NCBI GenBank assembly: GCA_036924085.1
Contig: JAVGWX010000019.1
Span: forward strand, 4,430,141-4,494,140
Source of the DNA: Ariolimax columbianus
Taxonomy: Eukaryota > Mollusca > Gastropoda > Stylommatophora > Arionidae
Direction of reading: 5' to 3'
DNA: 64,000 nt
Shown here: positions 11,191-22,639 of the stretch, piece after piece
Position numbering within the stretch: the first letter of the stretch is position 1
Layout of the letters: the number at the start of each line of letters is the position of its first letter
Made by a program: the position numbers and the translations under genes
Notes under the pieces: generated by a model
Database searches by the model: none
The model's input: the letters and a program-made list of their open reading frames with translations, nothing else
What the model was told of the DNA's origin: nothing

Positions 11191-11588
11191 TTACATAAAG
11201 TTGAAGAAAAAGAAAACTTCGGGGAAAAGAAAAACTAAAGTATAAACAAGACAAATAAAACAAGAAGTTAGAGAATGGAGCTGAAGACTAATGTAGAGAA
11301 AGAGACAAACAGAAAGAAGATTATAGATGTGATGCCTAGACGGAAGCTAGTTGGCCTATTAGGAAACACTGGCAGTAAATGAGATGCCTAGAGCCAGGAT
11401 ATGAGATGGATACAAAGGCCTAGGAAATGGATATCTGCCGTCCGTGTGATATCAATAGTTGAGATACACCTCCAGGCCATGCAATCGATCCACTAACAGT
11501 ATGTCTCTAAAGGTAGGGAGGAAAGAGAGAAGGGATCAGATGATGCTAATAAGTGAGCAGACAAGAATTATGAATGTTAGTTGAGAAG
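11191..11588. other. No recognisable feature
   Basis: Purine-rich but not tandemly ordered. No gene recognised. Confidence 0.4.
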
Positions 11589-11589
11589 C

Positions 11590-12660
11590 TAAGAGGGCAG
11601 GGAGAAAGAGAGGTAAGGTACGGGGTGACAGGGAGGGAGAAAGTAAGGTAAGGGGTGACACGAAGGGAGAGAGTGGGGTAAGGTAAGGTAAGGGGTAACA
11701 GGAAGTGAGAGACTGAGGTAAGGTAAGGTAAGGGGTGACAGGGAGGGAGAAAGTAAGGTAAGGGGTGACACGAAGGGAGAAAGTGGGGTAAGGTAAGGGG
11801 TGACAGGAAGTGAGAGAGTGAGGTAAGGTAAGAGGTTACAGGAGGTGAGATAGTTAGGTAAGGTAAGAAGTGATAGGGAGTGAGAGTGAGGTAAGGTAAG
11901 GGATGACAGGGAGTGAGAGAGGTAAGGTACGGGGTGACAGGGAGGGAGAAAGTGAGGTAAGGTATGGGATAACAGGAAGTGAGAGAGTGAGGTAAGGTAA
12001 GGGGTTACAGGAGGTGAGATAGTGAGGAAAGGTAAGTGGTGACAGGGAGTGAGAGAGTCAGGTGGGGTAAGAGGTGACAGGGAGTGAGGTAAGGTAAGGG
12101 GTTACAGGAGGTGAGATAGTGAGGTAAGGTAAGGGGTGACTGGAAGTGAAAGTGTGAGGTAAGGGGTGACAGGAAGTGAGAGAGTGAGGTAAGGTAAGGG
12201 GTGACAGGGAGGTGAGGAGTGAGGTAAGGGGTGACAGGAAGTGAGTGAGTGAGGTAAGGGGTACAGGGTGGTGAGGAGTGAGGTAAGGGGTGACAGGGTG
12301 GTGAGGAGTGAGGTAAGGGGTGACAGGGTGGTGAAGAGTGAGGTAAGGGGTGACAGGAAGTGAGTGAGTGAGGTAAGGGGTGACAGGAAGTGTGAGAGTG
12401 AAGTAAGGCGTGACAGGAAGTGAGAGAGTGAGGTAAGGTAAGGGGTGACAGGGTGGTGAGGAGTGAGGTAAGGGGTGACAGGAAGTGAGAGAGTGAGGTA
12501 AGGTAAGGGGTGACAGGGAGGTGAGGAATGAGGTCACGGGTGACAGGAAGTGAGAGAGTGAGGTAAGGGGTGACAAGAAGTGTGAGAGTGAAGTAAGGCG
12601 TGACAGGAAGTGAGAGAGTGAGGTAAGGTAAGGGGTGACAGGGTGGTGAGGAGTGACACG
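11590..12660. repeat. Complex GGTAAGGGGTGACAGG array
   Basis: About 1.07 kb of 25-45 bp variants built from GAGGTAAGGTAAGGGGTGAC, AGGAAGTGAGAGAGT and GGTGGTGAGGAGT blocks in varying order. The minus strand is pyrimidine-rich and open for 172 codons, with no features of a real protein. Confidence 0.92.
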
Positions 12661-12955
12661 AACTGACAGAATGAGTTCATTCGGTCAGGTGAGATATTTC
12701 AATCTCTGCTTTATGTCTCAATCAATCAAACATGTTTCAGCTCCCTGTGGAGTATAGGCCCTGAACAATCACATACCACTAACTGTTCACCAGTCAACAT
12801 TTGTTGACGGTGGATCAACGTTTTTACAAGATGGAGTAACCAACGACATGTCACCCTCCTTAGTGACATCTTACAAGTGTGACAGGTTACAGTGTTGACA
12901 TTGTTTGGTCCACTTGCGGGCGCCGGTTACACCTTGGCGTTTCTATATGTTTGGT
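12661..12955. other. No recognisable feature
   Basis: Short unique-looking spacer. Confidence 0.4.
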
Positions 12956-12959
12956 ATCC

Positions 12960-13322
12960 CGAAATATAGTTTATGCTGACTCCACTTTGTAAGTCTGGTG
13001 TCCTGAAATGTGCCCAATGCTGACTCCAATTTGTATGTCTGGTGTCCTGAAATATGCCTAATGCTGACTCCATTTTGTATGTCTGGTGTACTGAAATATG
13101 CTTAATGCTGACTCCACTTTGTATGCCTGGTGTCCTGAAATATGCTCAATGCTGACTCCACTTTGTATGCTTTGTGTCCTAAAATATGCCCAATGCTGAC
13201 TCCACTTTCTATGCCTGATGTCCTAAAATATGCCCAATGATCTAATGCATAAAGTGTAACAGATTGGAGGATTCCAGATTGGAGGATTACAGATTGGAGT
13301 ATTACAGATTGGTGGATTACAG
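12960..13322. repeat. 44-bp array (x6) followed by 15-bp array (x5)
   Basis: 12960-13243 repeats ctgactccactttgtatgcc plus tggtgtcctgaaatatgccc and aatg. 13257-13322 repeats AGATTGGAGGATTAC. The two units are unrelated and only 15-20 bp apart. Confidence 0.9.
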
Positions 13323-13635
13323 TAAATAATTACTATGTGAGAGCGAGCAGCAAGATGCCCAGTCGTATATACCGAACTTCTTGTCTGAAGAGTGCGGGTT
13401 CGCGTCCTAGGAACTATGCGCTTTTCTAAACGGACGAAACAAAAAATCGATCCTGCTCACTGCATAGTGATGTCTGTGAAAGTGGCATTTCTTTTCTGGC
13501 ATTATAAACTGGCCCGACAGACACCGTCAATAAGACGTGCTGATAATTTGTGTCTATACCAGACACTCTCTCTGCCAGCAAAGAAAGATATGAGGACTCC
13601 CTTCTCCGAGACAGACAGACATCAGGCCTCTCCTC

Positions 13636-14130
13636 CAACACAGACAGACATCAGTTCCCCCCTCCATCACAGACACCAGTCCTGGTGCAGACAGACAGTT
13701 ACCCCCCCCCCCTTACCTCCCGGCGCAGACAGACATCGTCCCCCACCCCGTTCCCTCCCTTCCCGGTGCAGACAGACATCGTCCCTCCCCCATTTCCTCC
13801 CTTCCAGGTGCAGACAGACATCGTTCCCCACCCCGTTCCCTCCCTTCCAGGTGCAGACAGACATCGTTCCCCACCCCGTTCCCTCCCTTCTAGGTGCAGA
13901 CAGACATCGTCCCCCACCCCGTTCCCTTCCTTCCAGGTGCAGACAGACATCGTTCCCCACCCCGTTCCCTCCCTTCCAGGTGCAGACAGACATCGTCCCT
14001 CCCCCGTTTCCTCCCTTCCAGGTGCAGACAGACATCGCCCCCCCCCCAGTTCCCTCCCTTCCAGGTGCAAACAGACATCGTCTCCACCCCCCCCCCCCCC
14101 CCCTTTCCTCCAGGCGCAGACAGACATCGC
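13636..14130. repeat. 43-bp C-rich tandem repeat, about 11 copies
   Basis: The unit is gtgcagacagacatcgtccc, then a variable C run, then GTTCCCTCCCTTCCAG. Length varies by C-run slippage, so frames change along it. All G is on the minus strand in runs of three or more, so that strand could form G-quadruplexes (inference). Confidence 0.92.
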
Positions 14131-14269
14131 CACCTCCTTTCCAACACAGAAAAACTTCAGGCACATTCATGTCACAGATGGACATTAACCCTAATCCCCC
14201 TCTACACCCCCTCCTCCACCCCTCCTCCCCCCCCCCTTATCTCTGCCCTGGGAACGCCGACAAGCAGGC

Positions 14270-14357
14270 ACTTTCTTAGACACCGAGAAATAGCAGGGTC
14301 CCCAGCTATTGTTCCTTGTGGAGCATAGGGCCACAGCTGTAGACCATCCCAATCCGG
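14270..14357 (-). pseudogene. LINE ORF2 C-terminal scrap
   Basis: The minus strand reads GWSTAVALCSTRNNSWGPCY. This resembles the WRxxVxALCSTR motif at the end of the ORF2 proteins of the LINE family also seen at 20340-20690 and 27955-28450. It is only about 30 codons long, sits between a C-rich array and a GAA-tailed element, and carries no other domain. Confidence 0.45.
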
Positions 14358-14368
14358 AAAACTGCGCT

Positions 14369-14720
14369 TCTTCTTCATTCGTTCTCAATCTCCCGCTACC
14401 AAACCTTGAAAGGGCTTAAGTAGCGGAATATAATCCAGAGAACGGAATGCGTTGTGTCGCAGTTTACAGCTTGGCTGCGATATTTGGACCTTTCGGTCCT
14501 ATACATCCGACTTCAGCAAGCATTTTTTGAGTACCGGGTTAACAATCCCTCTTCGATCCCTTCTCCTTAGCCAGTCTGCCCTGCTGCAGCCTTTTATCCA
14601 CGATCACCGTGTGGAGGTGTAGAAGGGTCTTGGCAGCTCTGGTTCGCTGGCCCTGACGCTAGCAGTCAGCTATGGGTCGCTGACCACTGCAGCTCATGTG
14701 CTGCTCAGCATCTTGATCCT
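14369..14720 (-). mobile_element. GAA-tailed short retroposon, copy 2
   Basis: Same element as at 7739-8198, with only two or three GAA units left in the tail. AAACTGCGCT at 14359-14368 is repeated exactly at 14721-14730, giving a 10-bp target-site duplication. The element body is about 350 bp and carries one copy of the internal 33-bp unit. Confidence 0.87.
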
Positions 14721-14730
14721 AAACTGCGCT

Positions 14731-15185
14731 AAAGCACTTGATTTAATGTTTCGGTGGTTTCCGTAGCTATTTGTTTTAAATATAAGTTTTGCTAATCCCA
14801 TATACAACCCTAATTAGTTGCCTATTGCAACAAGCATGATCTAGATGGAGGCGTAAGCAGGGTGGTAGGGGATATTTCCTGTTGTTCTATTATATCCTCC
14901 AGTCTGGTACCAATATCTCCATCTACTGCAGACGTAATAAACTGACCCAGGTTACAAATAAAGCGTATGACTTTTCGAGCGGAATGCTACGTTCCACATT
15001 GACAGAAGGTGAAGGCCAGACTTTGATCCACAAGACACGTAGAGCAATCAGGGACATCGAGAGGAGCCAGATATTGATTTCTGTCAGAATTCTCCTTCCT
15101 GTGATTGTAGTTCTCGTTGTTCTCGTCATCTGACAAGCTCAGATAATTAGCTCCTGTTTTTTCAGAGATTATTATTCTTATTATT
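14731..15185. other. No recognisable feature
   Basis: Unique-looking sequence. A short plus-strand frame at 14882-15133 matches nothing I know. Confidence 0.4.
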
Positions 15186-15189
15186 AATG

Positions 15190-15415
15190 GTATTATTTCT
15201 TCTGTTTCTTCTTCTTCTTTCTCCTTCGTCTTCTTCTTCCTCTTCTTCTTCTTCTTCTTCTGTTTCTTCTTCTTCTTTCTCCTTCGTCTTCTTCTTCTTC
15301 TTCTTCTTTCTCCTTCTTCTTCTTCTTCTTCTTCTTTCTCCTTCGTCTTCTTCTTCTTTTTCTTCTTCTTTCTCCTTCGTCTTCTTCTTCTTCTTCTTCT
15401 TCTTCTTCTTCCATA
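15190..15415. repeat. (TTC)n with TTTCTCCTTCG interruptions
   Basis: Microsatellite of TTC triplets punctuated every 30-50 bp by TTTCTCCTTCGTC. The regular interruption means a second-level repeat has formed. Confidence 0.95.
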
Positions 15416-15705
15416 TATTATGTTGTCATTTTCCCTTGTTTCTTACTGCTAATCCTCCTTACCCTTATTCCTCCATAATTGTTTCTGTAATTCCTCAATT
15501 TTCTTCTTTATTAAAATTGTCTTTTTTCGCGTTTCTTACTTACTGTCTTTCCTTTGTTCCTTCTTCATTATGTTCTAACTTTCTTCTTTAATTCTTTTGT
15601 CTGGCTTCTTGTCTTACTCCATTTTCTTTCATTATTATCCTACCACAAGAACTAGTTTAAACCTGTCCACAGACGGCCTGCGTTTATTATAGGGGATTCT
15701 CAGCG
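15416..15705. other. T-rich sequence without a named feature
   Basis: Pyrimidine-rich (TTCTT, TCCTT) non-periodic sequence. No gene seen. Confidence 0.4.
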
Positions 15706-15711
15706 AGGGAT

Positions 15712-15856
15712 CAGAGGTGGCGTCACAGGGATTAGAGGTGTTGTCACAGGGATTAGAGGTGTTGTCACAGGGATTAGAGGTGGCGTCACAGGGATTAGAG
15801 GTGTTGTCACAGGGATTAGAGGTGGCGTCACAGGGATTAGAGGTGGCGTCACAAGG
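15712..15856. repeat. 21-bp tandem repeat, about 7 copies
   Basis: Unit gtcacagggattagaggtggc, with a GGC/GTT alternation between units. The minus strand reads NPCDATS or NPCDNTS per unit. Confidence 0.93.
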
Positions 15857-15924
15857 ATTTTCATAGTGGAGTCTCATCTTGGGATTGTTATAGGGAAAAA
15901 ACAAGAGATCCCGATACATCCATA

Positions 15925-16082
15925 CCAACAAGGGATCCACTTACATCCATCTCAACAAGGGATCCATTTACATTCATCTCAACAAGGGATCCATTTACAT
16001 CCATTCCTACAAGGGATTCATTTACATCCATCCCAACAAAGGATTCATTTACATCCATCTCGACAAGGGATTCCTCTCCAAA
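15925..16082. repeat. 27-bp tandem repeat, about 6 copies
   Basis: Unit caacaagggatccatttaca plus tccatct. It follows the 21-bp array after a 70-bp spacer. Confidence 0.92.
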
Positions 16083-16247
16083 ACGTCTATGAGAGGTCAC
16101 CTTGTACACAGAAAGTGACAAGACATAACGACCTGACCCATGGATGGAGACTCAGACAGAATGGCTGTGAAAGTGTCTGGTAAGTCTCGGTCAACATGTT
16201 TTATATGTGTCGCGATAAGTTGCCTATATTGTCATCATTATCATCAA

Positions 16248-16317
16248 CAACATTATCTATAGGAACATTATCTATAGGAACATTATCTATAGGAACATTA
16301 TCTATAGGAACATTATC
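16248..16317. repeat. 15-bp tandem repeat, AACATTATCTATAGG
   Basis: Four and a half perfect units. Confidence 0.95.
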
Positions 16318-16414
16318 TTCCCTTCCTAACGTCATCGTTCCAACAGGGGCATAGGATCCCATCCAGCAGCTGTCCTCCTTTCCGGAACGCCTGTAGAAAA
16401 GCGTGCAGAAGCTC

Positions 16415-16975
16415 TTGCTTGCAGTAGGGATAGGTGCTGTCCTTGTTTGTACACTATCCTACTGAGTGTACACGATCAGCCTGCAGTGGGGATATGTGCT
16501 GTCCTTGTTTGTACACTATCCTATTGAGTGTACACGATCAGCCTGCCAGTCCTGTGTACAACCTGCCTACCAGATGAAGTGGCAACCCGTCCCGTCTACA
16601 GCCTGACTACGAGCTAGAGAAAGTGGCTACCGGTACCGTCTACAATCTGACTACGAGCGAGATGAAGTGACTACCCGTACCGTCTACAATCTGACTACGA
16701 GCGAGATGAAGTGGCTACCTGTACCGTCTACAACCTGACTACGAGCGAGATGAAGTGGCTACCCACCCCGTGAACAACCTGACTACAAGATAATGTGGCT
16801 ACCAGTCCCGTCAACAACCTGACTACCAAACGAAGTGGCTACCAGCCCGTCTACAACCTGACTACAAGATAATGTGGCTACCAGTCCCGTCAACAACCTG
16901 ACTACCAAAGCGGCTACCAGCCCCGTCAACAACCTGACTACCAGATGAAGTGGCTACCAGTGCAATGGACAACCC
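16415..16975. repeat. 62-bp duplication then 44-bp array
   Basis: 16415-16550 holds two copies of a roughly 62-bp unit (gctgtccttgtttgtacact core). 16555-16975 holds about ten 38-44 bp units with CTACAACCTGACTAC, GAGATGAAGTGGCTACC and CGTCAACAACCTGACTAC as parts. Confidence 0.9.
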
Positions 16976-18279
16976 TCTATGTTCTAATGAGGCAACCCTT
17001 TTTATCCTTAATGAAACTATAATTCCTACGGACAACCCTCTATGTCTTTCTTTCCTTCTTCTCGCTTGTGTCGCTCGTGTGCCTTTCGGAGCCACGAGGC
17101 TACCCTGTCTATTTAGAATCTGACTCATACATGAAGAGGTAACAAATGTACATGAGGATGCCAGCGCCAGGCACACCTTTCATTAGTCACCATTTCTTCA
17201 CAGAAAGGAAATTTACAGTGCCTCGTTGCTTAAACCACACGATGTTGTCTAGTGGCGTACAAATACATGAAAAGGGAGAGACCCAGAAGAAATCAAGTGA
17301 GAAGGCGGATTTAAATGAAGGAAAGAAAATATACTGAAAGAATAAGTCTGCAGCTTGGGTTATGAAGGTAAACCAAAAATAGCTTTCAATTTGTTCATAA
17401 CCACAAAGGGAGGTTACGGTCATTGGACGGAAAGGGCGATTACTCTTAATCGAGAAAACCTCATCGATTTAACTACGACTGGTCAATGCCAGAAATATGG
17501 CGGGCCTCGTTAAGTTTACGGGAGATATTTCATCAATTGATTGATGGATAAATCTGCATGTAGCTTGTATTATGGACGTGTTTCCGGTTTTGAGTCTCTA
17601 ATGTGAAAATCGTTTGCCCTGAATCCGTCTAATGGTGAAGGATCCAATCAATGACTTAAGAGGTTTGGCGTGTTCCTGCGACTTGTAAGCTTTCGCTGGG
17701 ATCCAGTTCTTGGCCAATTGCTTTTTAGTGGCGCACAAGCGTTCAGGCTTAGTTGATGTCTATAGCTCACTGGAACTGATATAACCAAAAAGACTGGATG
17801 AAAGGAACTATACGGACGGTAACCGTAATCACAAGTGTTTCTAGCCTTCCATACTGTAATAATAGAATAATTTGACCAGAGTAGTGCCGGTTGTGGCAGG
17901 AGAAATTCCACTGTAATCTGCTAAACAAATCAAAACATGTGACTGAGGAGGGTTGTACTTGGGACTGGCAAACTTTCTCGTGTAAAACCAATCCTATAGA
18001 TACTGCCACAGCGAATGCTAGGCCACGTGCTTCATGTGAGGAGGGCCAACTGTAGTGGTGACCCGATGCTTCATTTGTAGTGAAAAGGAGAATCATTAAT
18101 CAATGGATTCAATAGAGCAATGCTAGCGTTTAGCCAATCGAGCAACAGAGGTCCTTCTTAGGATACGGTGGCTGCAACATTGCCAGGATGAGACTTTGAA
18201 CAGACCATCTGCAACTCGAGGAGAGAACTTGGAGATGGATAGGGCCTGGCCACGAGGTAAAGCCTGGCAATATAGATAG
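16976..18279. other. No recognisable feature (1.3 kb)
   Basis: The longest stretch in the left third without tandem structure. Several frames of 60-109 codons exist on both strands, but none shows a domain, a consistent composition or homology that I recognise. Confidence 0.45.
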
Positions 18280-18900
18280 GCAGGTGCTGGAGTGGAACAA
18301 ACGGGAGAGAAAGAGAAGCGGGTTGGTGTTGGAGTGGAACAAACGGGAGAGAAAGAGAAGCGGGTTGGTGTTGGAGTGGAACAAACGGGAGAGAAAGAGA
18401 AGCGGGTTGGTGCTGGAGTGGAACAAACGGGAGAGAAAGAGAAGCGGGTTGGTGCTGGAGTGGAACAAACGGGAGAGATGGGAGTGGGTTGGTGCTGGAG
18501 TGGAACAAACGGGAGAGAGAGGAGTGGATTGGTGCTGGAGTGGAAGAAACGGGAGAGAGAGAGAAGCGGGTTGGTGCTGGAGTGGAACAAACGGGAGAGA
18601 GAGAGAGAGGAGCGGGTTGGTGCTGTAGTGGAACAAACGGGAGAGAGAGAGAGGAATGGGCTGGTGCTGGAGTGGAACAAACGGGGGAGAGAGAGAGAGA
18701 GAGAGAGAGAGGAGTGGGTTGGTGCTGGAGTAGAACAAACAGGAGAGAGAGAGAGGAGCAGGTTGGTGCTGGAGTGGAACAAACGGGAGAGAGAGAGAGG
18801 AGTGGGTTGGTGCTGGAGTGGAACAAACGGGAGAGAGAGAGAAAGAGAGAGAGAGAGAGGAGTGGGTTGGTGCTGGAGTGGAACAAACGGGAGAGAAAGG
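18280..18900. repeat. 41-bp tandem repeat, about 15 copies
   Basis: Unit ggagagaaagagaagcgggt plus tggtgctggagtggaacaaac. GA slippage inside the unit changes lengths to 37-60 bp. Long frames on both strands change phase between units, which argues against selection on a protein. Confidence 0.95.
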
Positions 18901-18904
18901 AACG

Positions 18905-19275
18905 GGCAGGTGGAAGAGACACTTGGAAAAGTGGAAGAGATGAGTTGGAAGGTGGAAGTGATGAGTGGGAAGGGAGAAGAGATGAGTTGGAATGTGAAAG
19001 AGATGAGTTGGAATGTGGAAGGGATGAGTGGAGAGGTGGAAGAGATGAGTGAAGAGGTGGAAGAGATGAGTTGGAATGTGGAAGAGATGAGTGAAGAGGT
19101 GAAAGAGATGAGTTGGAATGTGGAAGGGATGAATGGAGAGGTGGAAGAGATGAGTTGGAATGTGGAAGAGATGAGTGGAGAGGTGGAAGAAATGAGTTGG
19201 AATGTGGAAGAGATAAGTTGGAATGTGGAAGAGATTAGTGGCGAGGTGGAAGAGATGCATGGGAAAGTGGAAGAC
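18905..19275. repeat. 21-bp tandem repeat, about 18 copies
   Basis: Units gaagagatgagttggaatgtg and gaagagatgagtggagaggtg alternate. It directly abuts the 41-bp array. Confidence 0.94.
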
Positions 19276-19384
19276 AGGACAGGAAAGGTGGAGAACGATG
19301 GAAGGGGAGCCTACGGTGAATGAAGTTTCTTAGGCGGAACGAGAGAACGGCCCAGAATAGGAGCAGATTGAGAGCCCATGCGGC

Positions 19385-19682
19385 CCTTAACTCGGGAACC
19401 AGGTGGATTAGCTCCAAGTGGATTAGCTCCAAGTGGATCCAGGTGGATTACCTCCAAGTGGATTAGCTCCAAGTATAACTAGGTGGATTAGCTCAAAGTG
19501 GATTAGCTCCAAGTGGAACCAGGTGGATTAGCTCCAAGTGGAACCAGGTAGATTAGTTCCAAGTGCAGCCAGGTAGATTAGTTCCAAGTGGAGCCAGGTA
19601 GATTAGTTCCAAGTGGAGCCAGGTAGATTATTTCCAAGTGGAACCAGGTGAAGTAGCTCAAAGTGGAACTATGTGGATTACA
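19385..19682. repeat. 25-bp tandem repeat, about 12 copies
   Basis: Unit aggtggattagctccaagtg plus gaacc, with deletions giving 15- and 20-bp variants. Confidence 0.92.
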
Positions 19683-19857
19683 CAAGTAGGTCAGAAGGCG
19701 TTCTCGTAGTCAGTATTAAATCTGGTTTGTCAGAAATCGTTGTGGTGGTCAGTATACTCCCTAAACAAGAGGTTCAGGCCAAACGGCCATCCTTTGCCAA
19801 ACGAGACACACATCTGGACAATTAACACGTGACTGCTTCTACAGACCAACTAACAAC

Positions 19858-20030
19858 ACGTCAAGTACAAGTGTTCATCTTCTTCTTCGTACGCTGTCAA
19901 ACGTCAACCCGAAGTACAAGTGTTCTTCTTCTTCTTCGTACGCTGTCAAACGTCAACCCGAAGTACAAGTGTTCTTCTTCTTCTTCGTACGCTGTCAAAC
20001 GTCAACCCGAAGTACAAGTGTTCAAAGCTA
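19858..20030. repeat. 49-bp tandem repeat, three and a half copies
   Basis: Unit aagtacaagtgttcttcttc plus ttcttcgtacgctgtcaaac and gtcaacccg. Each unit contains a (TTC)4 core, so a microsatellite has been carried inside a minisatellite. Confidence 0.92.
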
Positions 20031-20339
20031 ACAGTGGCACTATAATCTAAGAATGATACGCATGCCCTATACTAATGACGGCATTAGATTTCAGAACTAG
20101 CAGTATTGCTACAAAATAATAATGATAGCCGTTTTCCGGGGTAATAACGGTCAATATATACACAAGAGTTCAGCAGTAACGTTCCAACAAGCAAGCTCAA
20201 AAGCTAGATCCAGTCCTCGCCATTGCTAAGTGACGGTTTACTAGGACACAGAGTTCAGACCAAACACAGTACTTTACTACTGAAATAATCGGTTGTTCTT
20301 TGTGCACGTGTGTGCATACATTTTAATTTCCTATATACT
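20031..20339. other. No recognisable feature
   Basis: Unique-looking spacer between an array and a LINE remnant. Confidence 0.4.
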
Positions 20340-20690
20340 GGAAAATTACAAAGACGCTTGAAAATATGCTTTAGACGTCTAATGGGCATTGGCTGGAAAT
20401 AATTTTAACTGGGCAAATACGATTAGAGTCGAACCAAATTGATGTTTCTAATGTCTTTAGAAAGAATCGTTGAGCGCATTCTGGGCACGCGCTGGGTACC
20501 AACAATAATAGGCTACTGCTACGGACGGATATGTGGAACCCTAAGGGTAACAGAAAGAGGGGTAGGCCCAGATTGACTCTATGTAGAGCTATTAAAGGGA
20601 GGGGCAGCCATGGGGATAGCGAACATGCACGAACTACAGAGAGTGGCAGGGAACAGACCGAACGAGCTGCAGAATTTTGTGTTCTGACAT
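20340..20690 (+). pseudogene. LINE ORF2 C-terminal remnant
   Basis: Decayed end of a non-LTR reverse-transcriptase polyprotein. In one plus-strand frame the sequence passes through GYCYGRICGTL and then, after a frame change, NPKGNRKRGRPRLTLCRAIK. The latter matches the widely found NPQGKRKRGRPRxTWRRxV motif just before the ORF2 stop. In the other frame it continues MGIANMHELQRVAGNRPNEL, again typical of this tail (MGxxxxELxRxAxNRxxW). At least one frameshift and in-frame stops are present. No RT catalytic residues are within the fragment. The family is probably the same RTE/Nimb-like group as the minus-strand remnant at 27955-28450; the clade assignment is tentative. Confidence 0.75.
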
Positions 20691-22078
20691 ATGAGCTCTG
20701 TCTTATACATAATATAAATGTGTGTGTGCACGTGTGTGTTTGTGAACGTGCGTACCACGTCGTCATGATTGTATTCACTGTGCTGTGCCCTTCATGCAAG
20801 TCATCATAAAAATTAAAAAGAAGGTTACTACTGATAACTATTGGAGCTCATTTCAATTGCTACATGACTAGGACTTGAGAATGATTGATTCGCCCTCTCT
20901 CTTCTAGCTGGCCTCTATACAGAAAGATTTTCTGAGCATTTGCAATGGAGGTTTCAATAGCAACAGGTGTACATGATGCGGCTGCTAGCCCCATAGACAA
21001 CCTTCTGTAATCACCTTTTACCACATGCTTGGACACTACTTATTCCTTGATCTGGGAACTTAACGCTCCCGCCAACCCGCCAGAACCATCACCACCAACT
21101 ATAATCAATCAAATATACCCCATGAATAAATGAAGTGCCGACGCATTTCTCGTTATCCGATTCGCCTGATCACCGCAGCCGGAAACATTCAGTTCAATTG
21201 AAAATAAGCTGCATAGCAATATTACAAACACAGTTCAATACTGGTAAACGAAGTTCTCCAGTGTTAGCAACATCTTTATAGAAATTGTGTACGTTGTGAC
21301 AACAACAACAGGGTTTGCAAATCAAGTCACCGTTTCCTTTGAATCCAGGATAACGTGCCTACAATATTCTAGCAACACAGCTTAGGCATACTAGAAACAC
21401 AACTTGGGCATAAGTAAACATAAATAACACATTGAAGTGTGCGTGCAAATGGCAGCACACGATCGAGAGTCAAGCTATGAAACACAGTAACGTAAGTGAA
21501 AAACACACTTCCGTGTGGATTTGTTGACTTTGCTTAGATAACAGATTCCTTCCTAGTCATCACAAATAATATATTAATATTTCTCTTTCAGCTTGAAAGA
21601 ATATTCTGTATTATTCCTCTACCACTTCGAGAATACACAATTTCTCCAGAATTCAGACGATCTTAAAAAACAGATTTCTCCGTATATGTGATTGCTGGCT
21701 TAAATTCTCACTTTGTTTCCTTCAGTAAATCCTCAGAGTTCTGGGTGATTGTTTTACAGCCCAGCTGAAACGTTGAACCAAGATGTGAGACTCGAGACGA
21801 CGAACAGAAGTCGACCTGAAATGATGGTCAAACATGTGTGGTTAAGTTTCAAATAGTTTACCAGCTAACCGACGCACACTCCTCTAACAGTCACTCACTC
21901 ACAAGCTCGTGGAGCGGCCCACGCGCACACACAGATGAGCGCGTACTGGTATGTGTTCTCTGTGTCACACGCGACACAACGCACTACTCACGCTCACAGC
22001 TAAATACACGCGCGCAAATTCTGAACATTTTCTCACGAGCTAGATAATTATCTCTCCAGACTCACTCCACTTTGCTTT
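20691..22078. other. No recognisable gene; one short shared segment
   Basis: About 1.4 kb without tandem repeats. The segment GCTAGCCCCATAGACAACC to ATCACCTTTTA at about 20983-21020 recurs with a few changes at 30938-30975, so a diverged interspersed repeat may lie here. No open frame of note. Confidence 0.45.
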
Positions 22079-22079
22079 C

Positions 22080-22136
22080 CCACTCTCTCTCTCTCTCACA
22101 CTCTCTCCTACTCTCTCTCTCTCTCTCTCTGTAAGG

Positions 22137-22177
<41 letters not shown>

Positions 22178-22197
22178 TGTGTGTGTGTGTGTGTGTC
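22080..22197. repeat. (CT)n and (GT)n microsatellites
   Basis: CT runs at 22082-22130 are followed by GT repeats at 22138-22196 with one AT interruption. Confidence 0.96.
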
Positions 22198-22204
22198 ACT
22201 CTTT

Positions 22205-22470
22205 TTGGTCCTGCATTATAGTCCTATATAGCTGAGATGCAAGGCGCTCCGGTCTAGAAATAAATGAACAAAAAGTGTGAAACGATAGTAGTTCGAATCT
22301 AACAAACTTCAAACGTCCTCTGATCTCAAGGGAGGTGAGATTTGCGCCAGTCCTGTCAGAGACGAGCCATAAACTCGGAGGTCCCGTGTACATGATGTAC
22401 ACATAAAAGAACCCTTGGACGTTCCGAATCGAATAGAAGGCTGTTAGCCGAAGTTGTGACCTACTCGTAC
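22205..22470 (+). mobile_element. Probable tRNA-derived SINE (second family)
   Basis: The block has TAGCTGAGATGCAAGGCGCT as a possible A box and TAGTTCGAATCTAA as a B-box-like motif about 55 bp downstream. A CACATAAAAGAACCCTTGGA motif follows, of a kind common in molluscan and other invertebrate SINE bodies (recalled, not checked). A GT microsatellite precedes it. I see only one copy in the window and no convincing target-site duplication, so the call rests on motif resemblance. Confidence 0.5.
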
Positions 22471-22639
22471 AGCTGTAAGGGATTGACATTACTAGCCTAT
22501 AGCGGCTTGCATTCAAGCCAAAACTGAGAGACCTCTGTATCATGCAAACATACAATCCAATGTACACAACCAGGGGTAGGAGAGGAACTACTTGGAGAAA
22601 ACTTTACAAGCTGTGTTTACCCGACGTTATTGGGGAGAG

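Noticed and set aside
15187..15591. Poly-Ser/Phe/Leu frame and its poly-Glu/Arg complement
   Set aside because: (TTC)n microsatellite translated. The same applies to 7624-7887, 37013-37216 and 38010-38744.
18130..19260. 376-codon minus-strand and 343-codon plus-strand frames
   Set aside because: Both cover the same 41-bp and 21-bp arrays on opposite strands and shift register relative to the unit. An effect of periodic sequence without stops.
20371..20799. 142-codon minus-strand frame
   Set aside because: Antisense of a recognisable plus-strand LINE ORF2 tail, with no features of its own.
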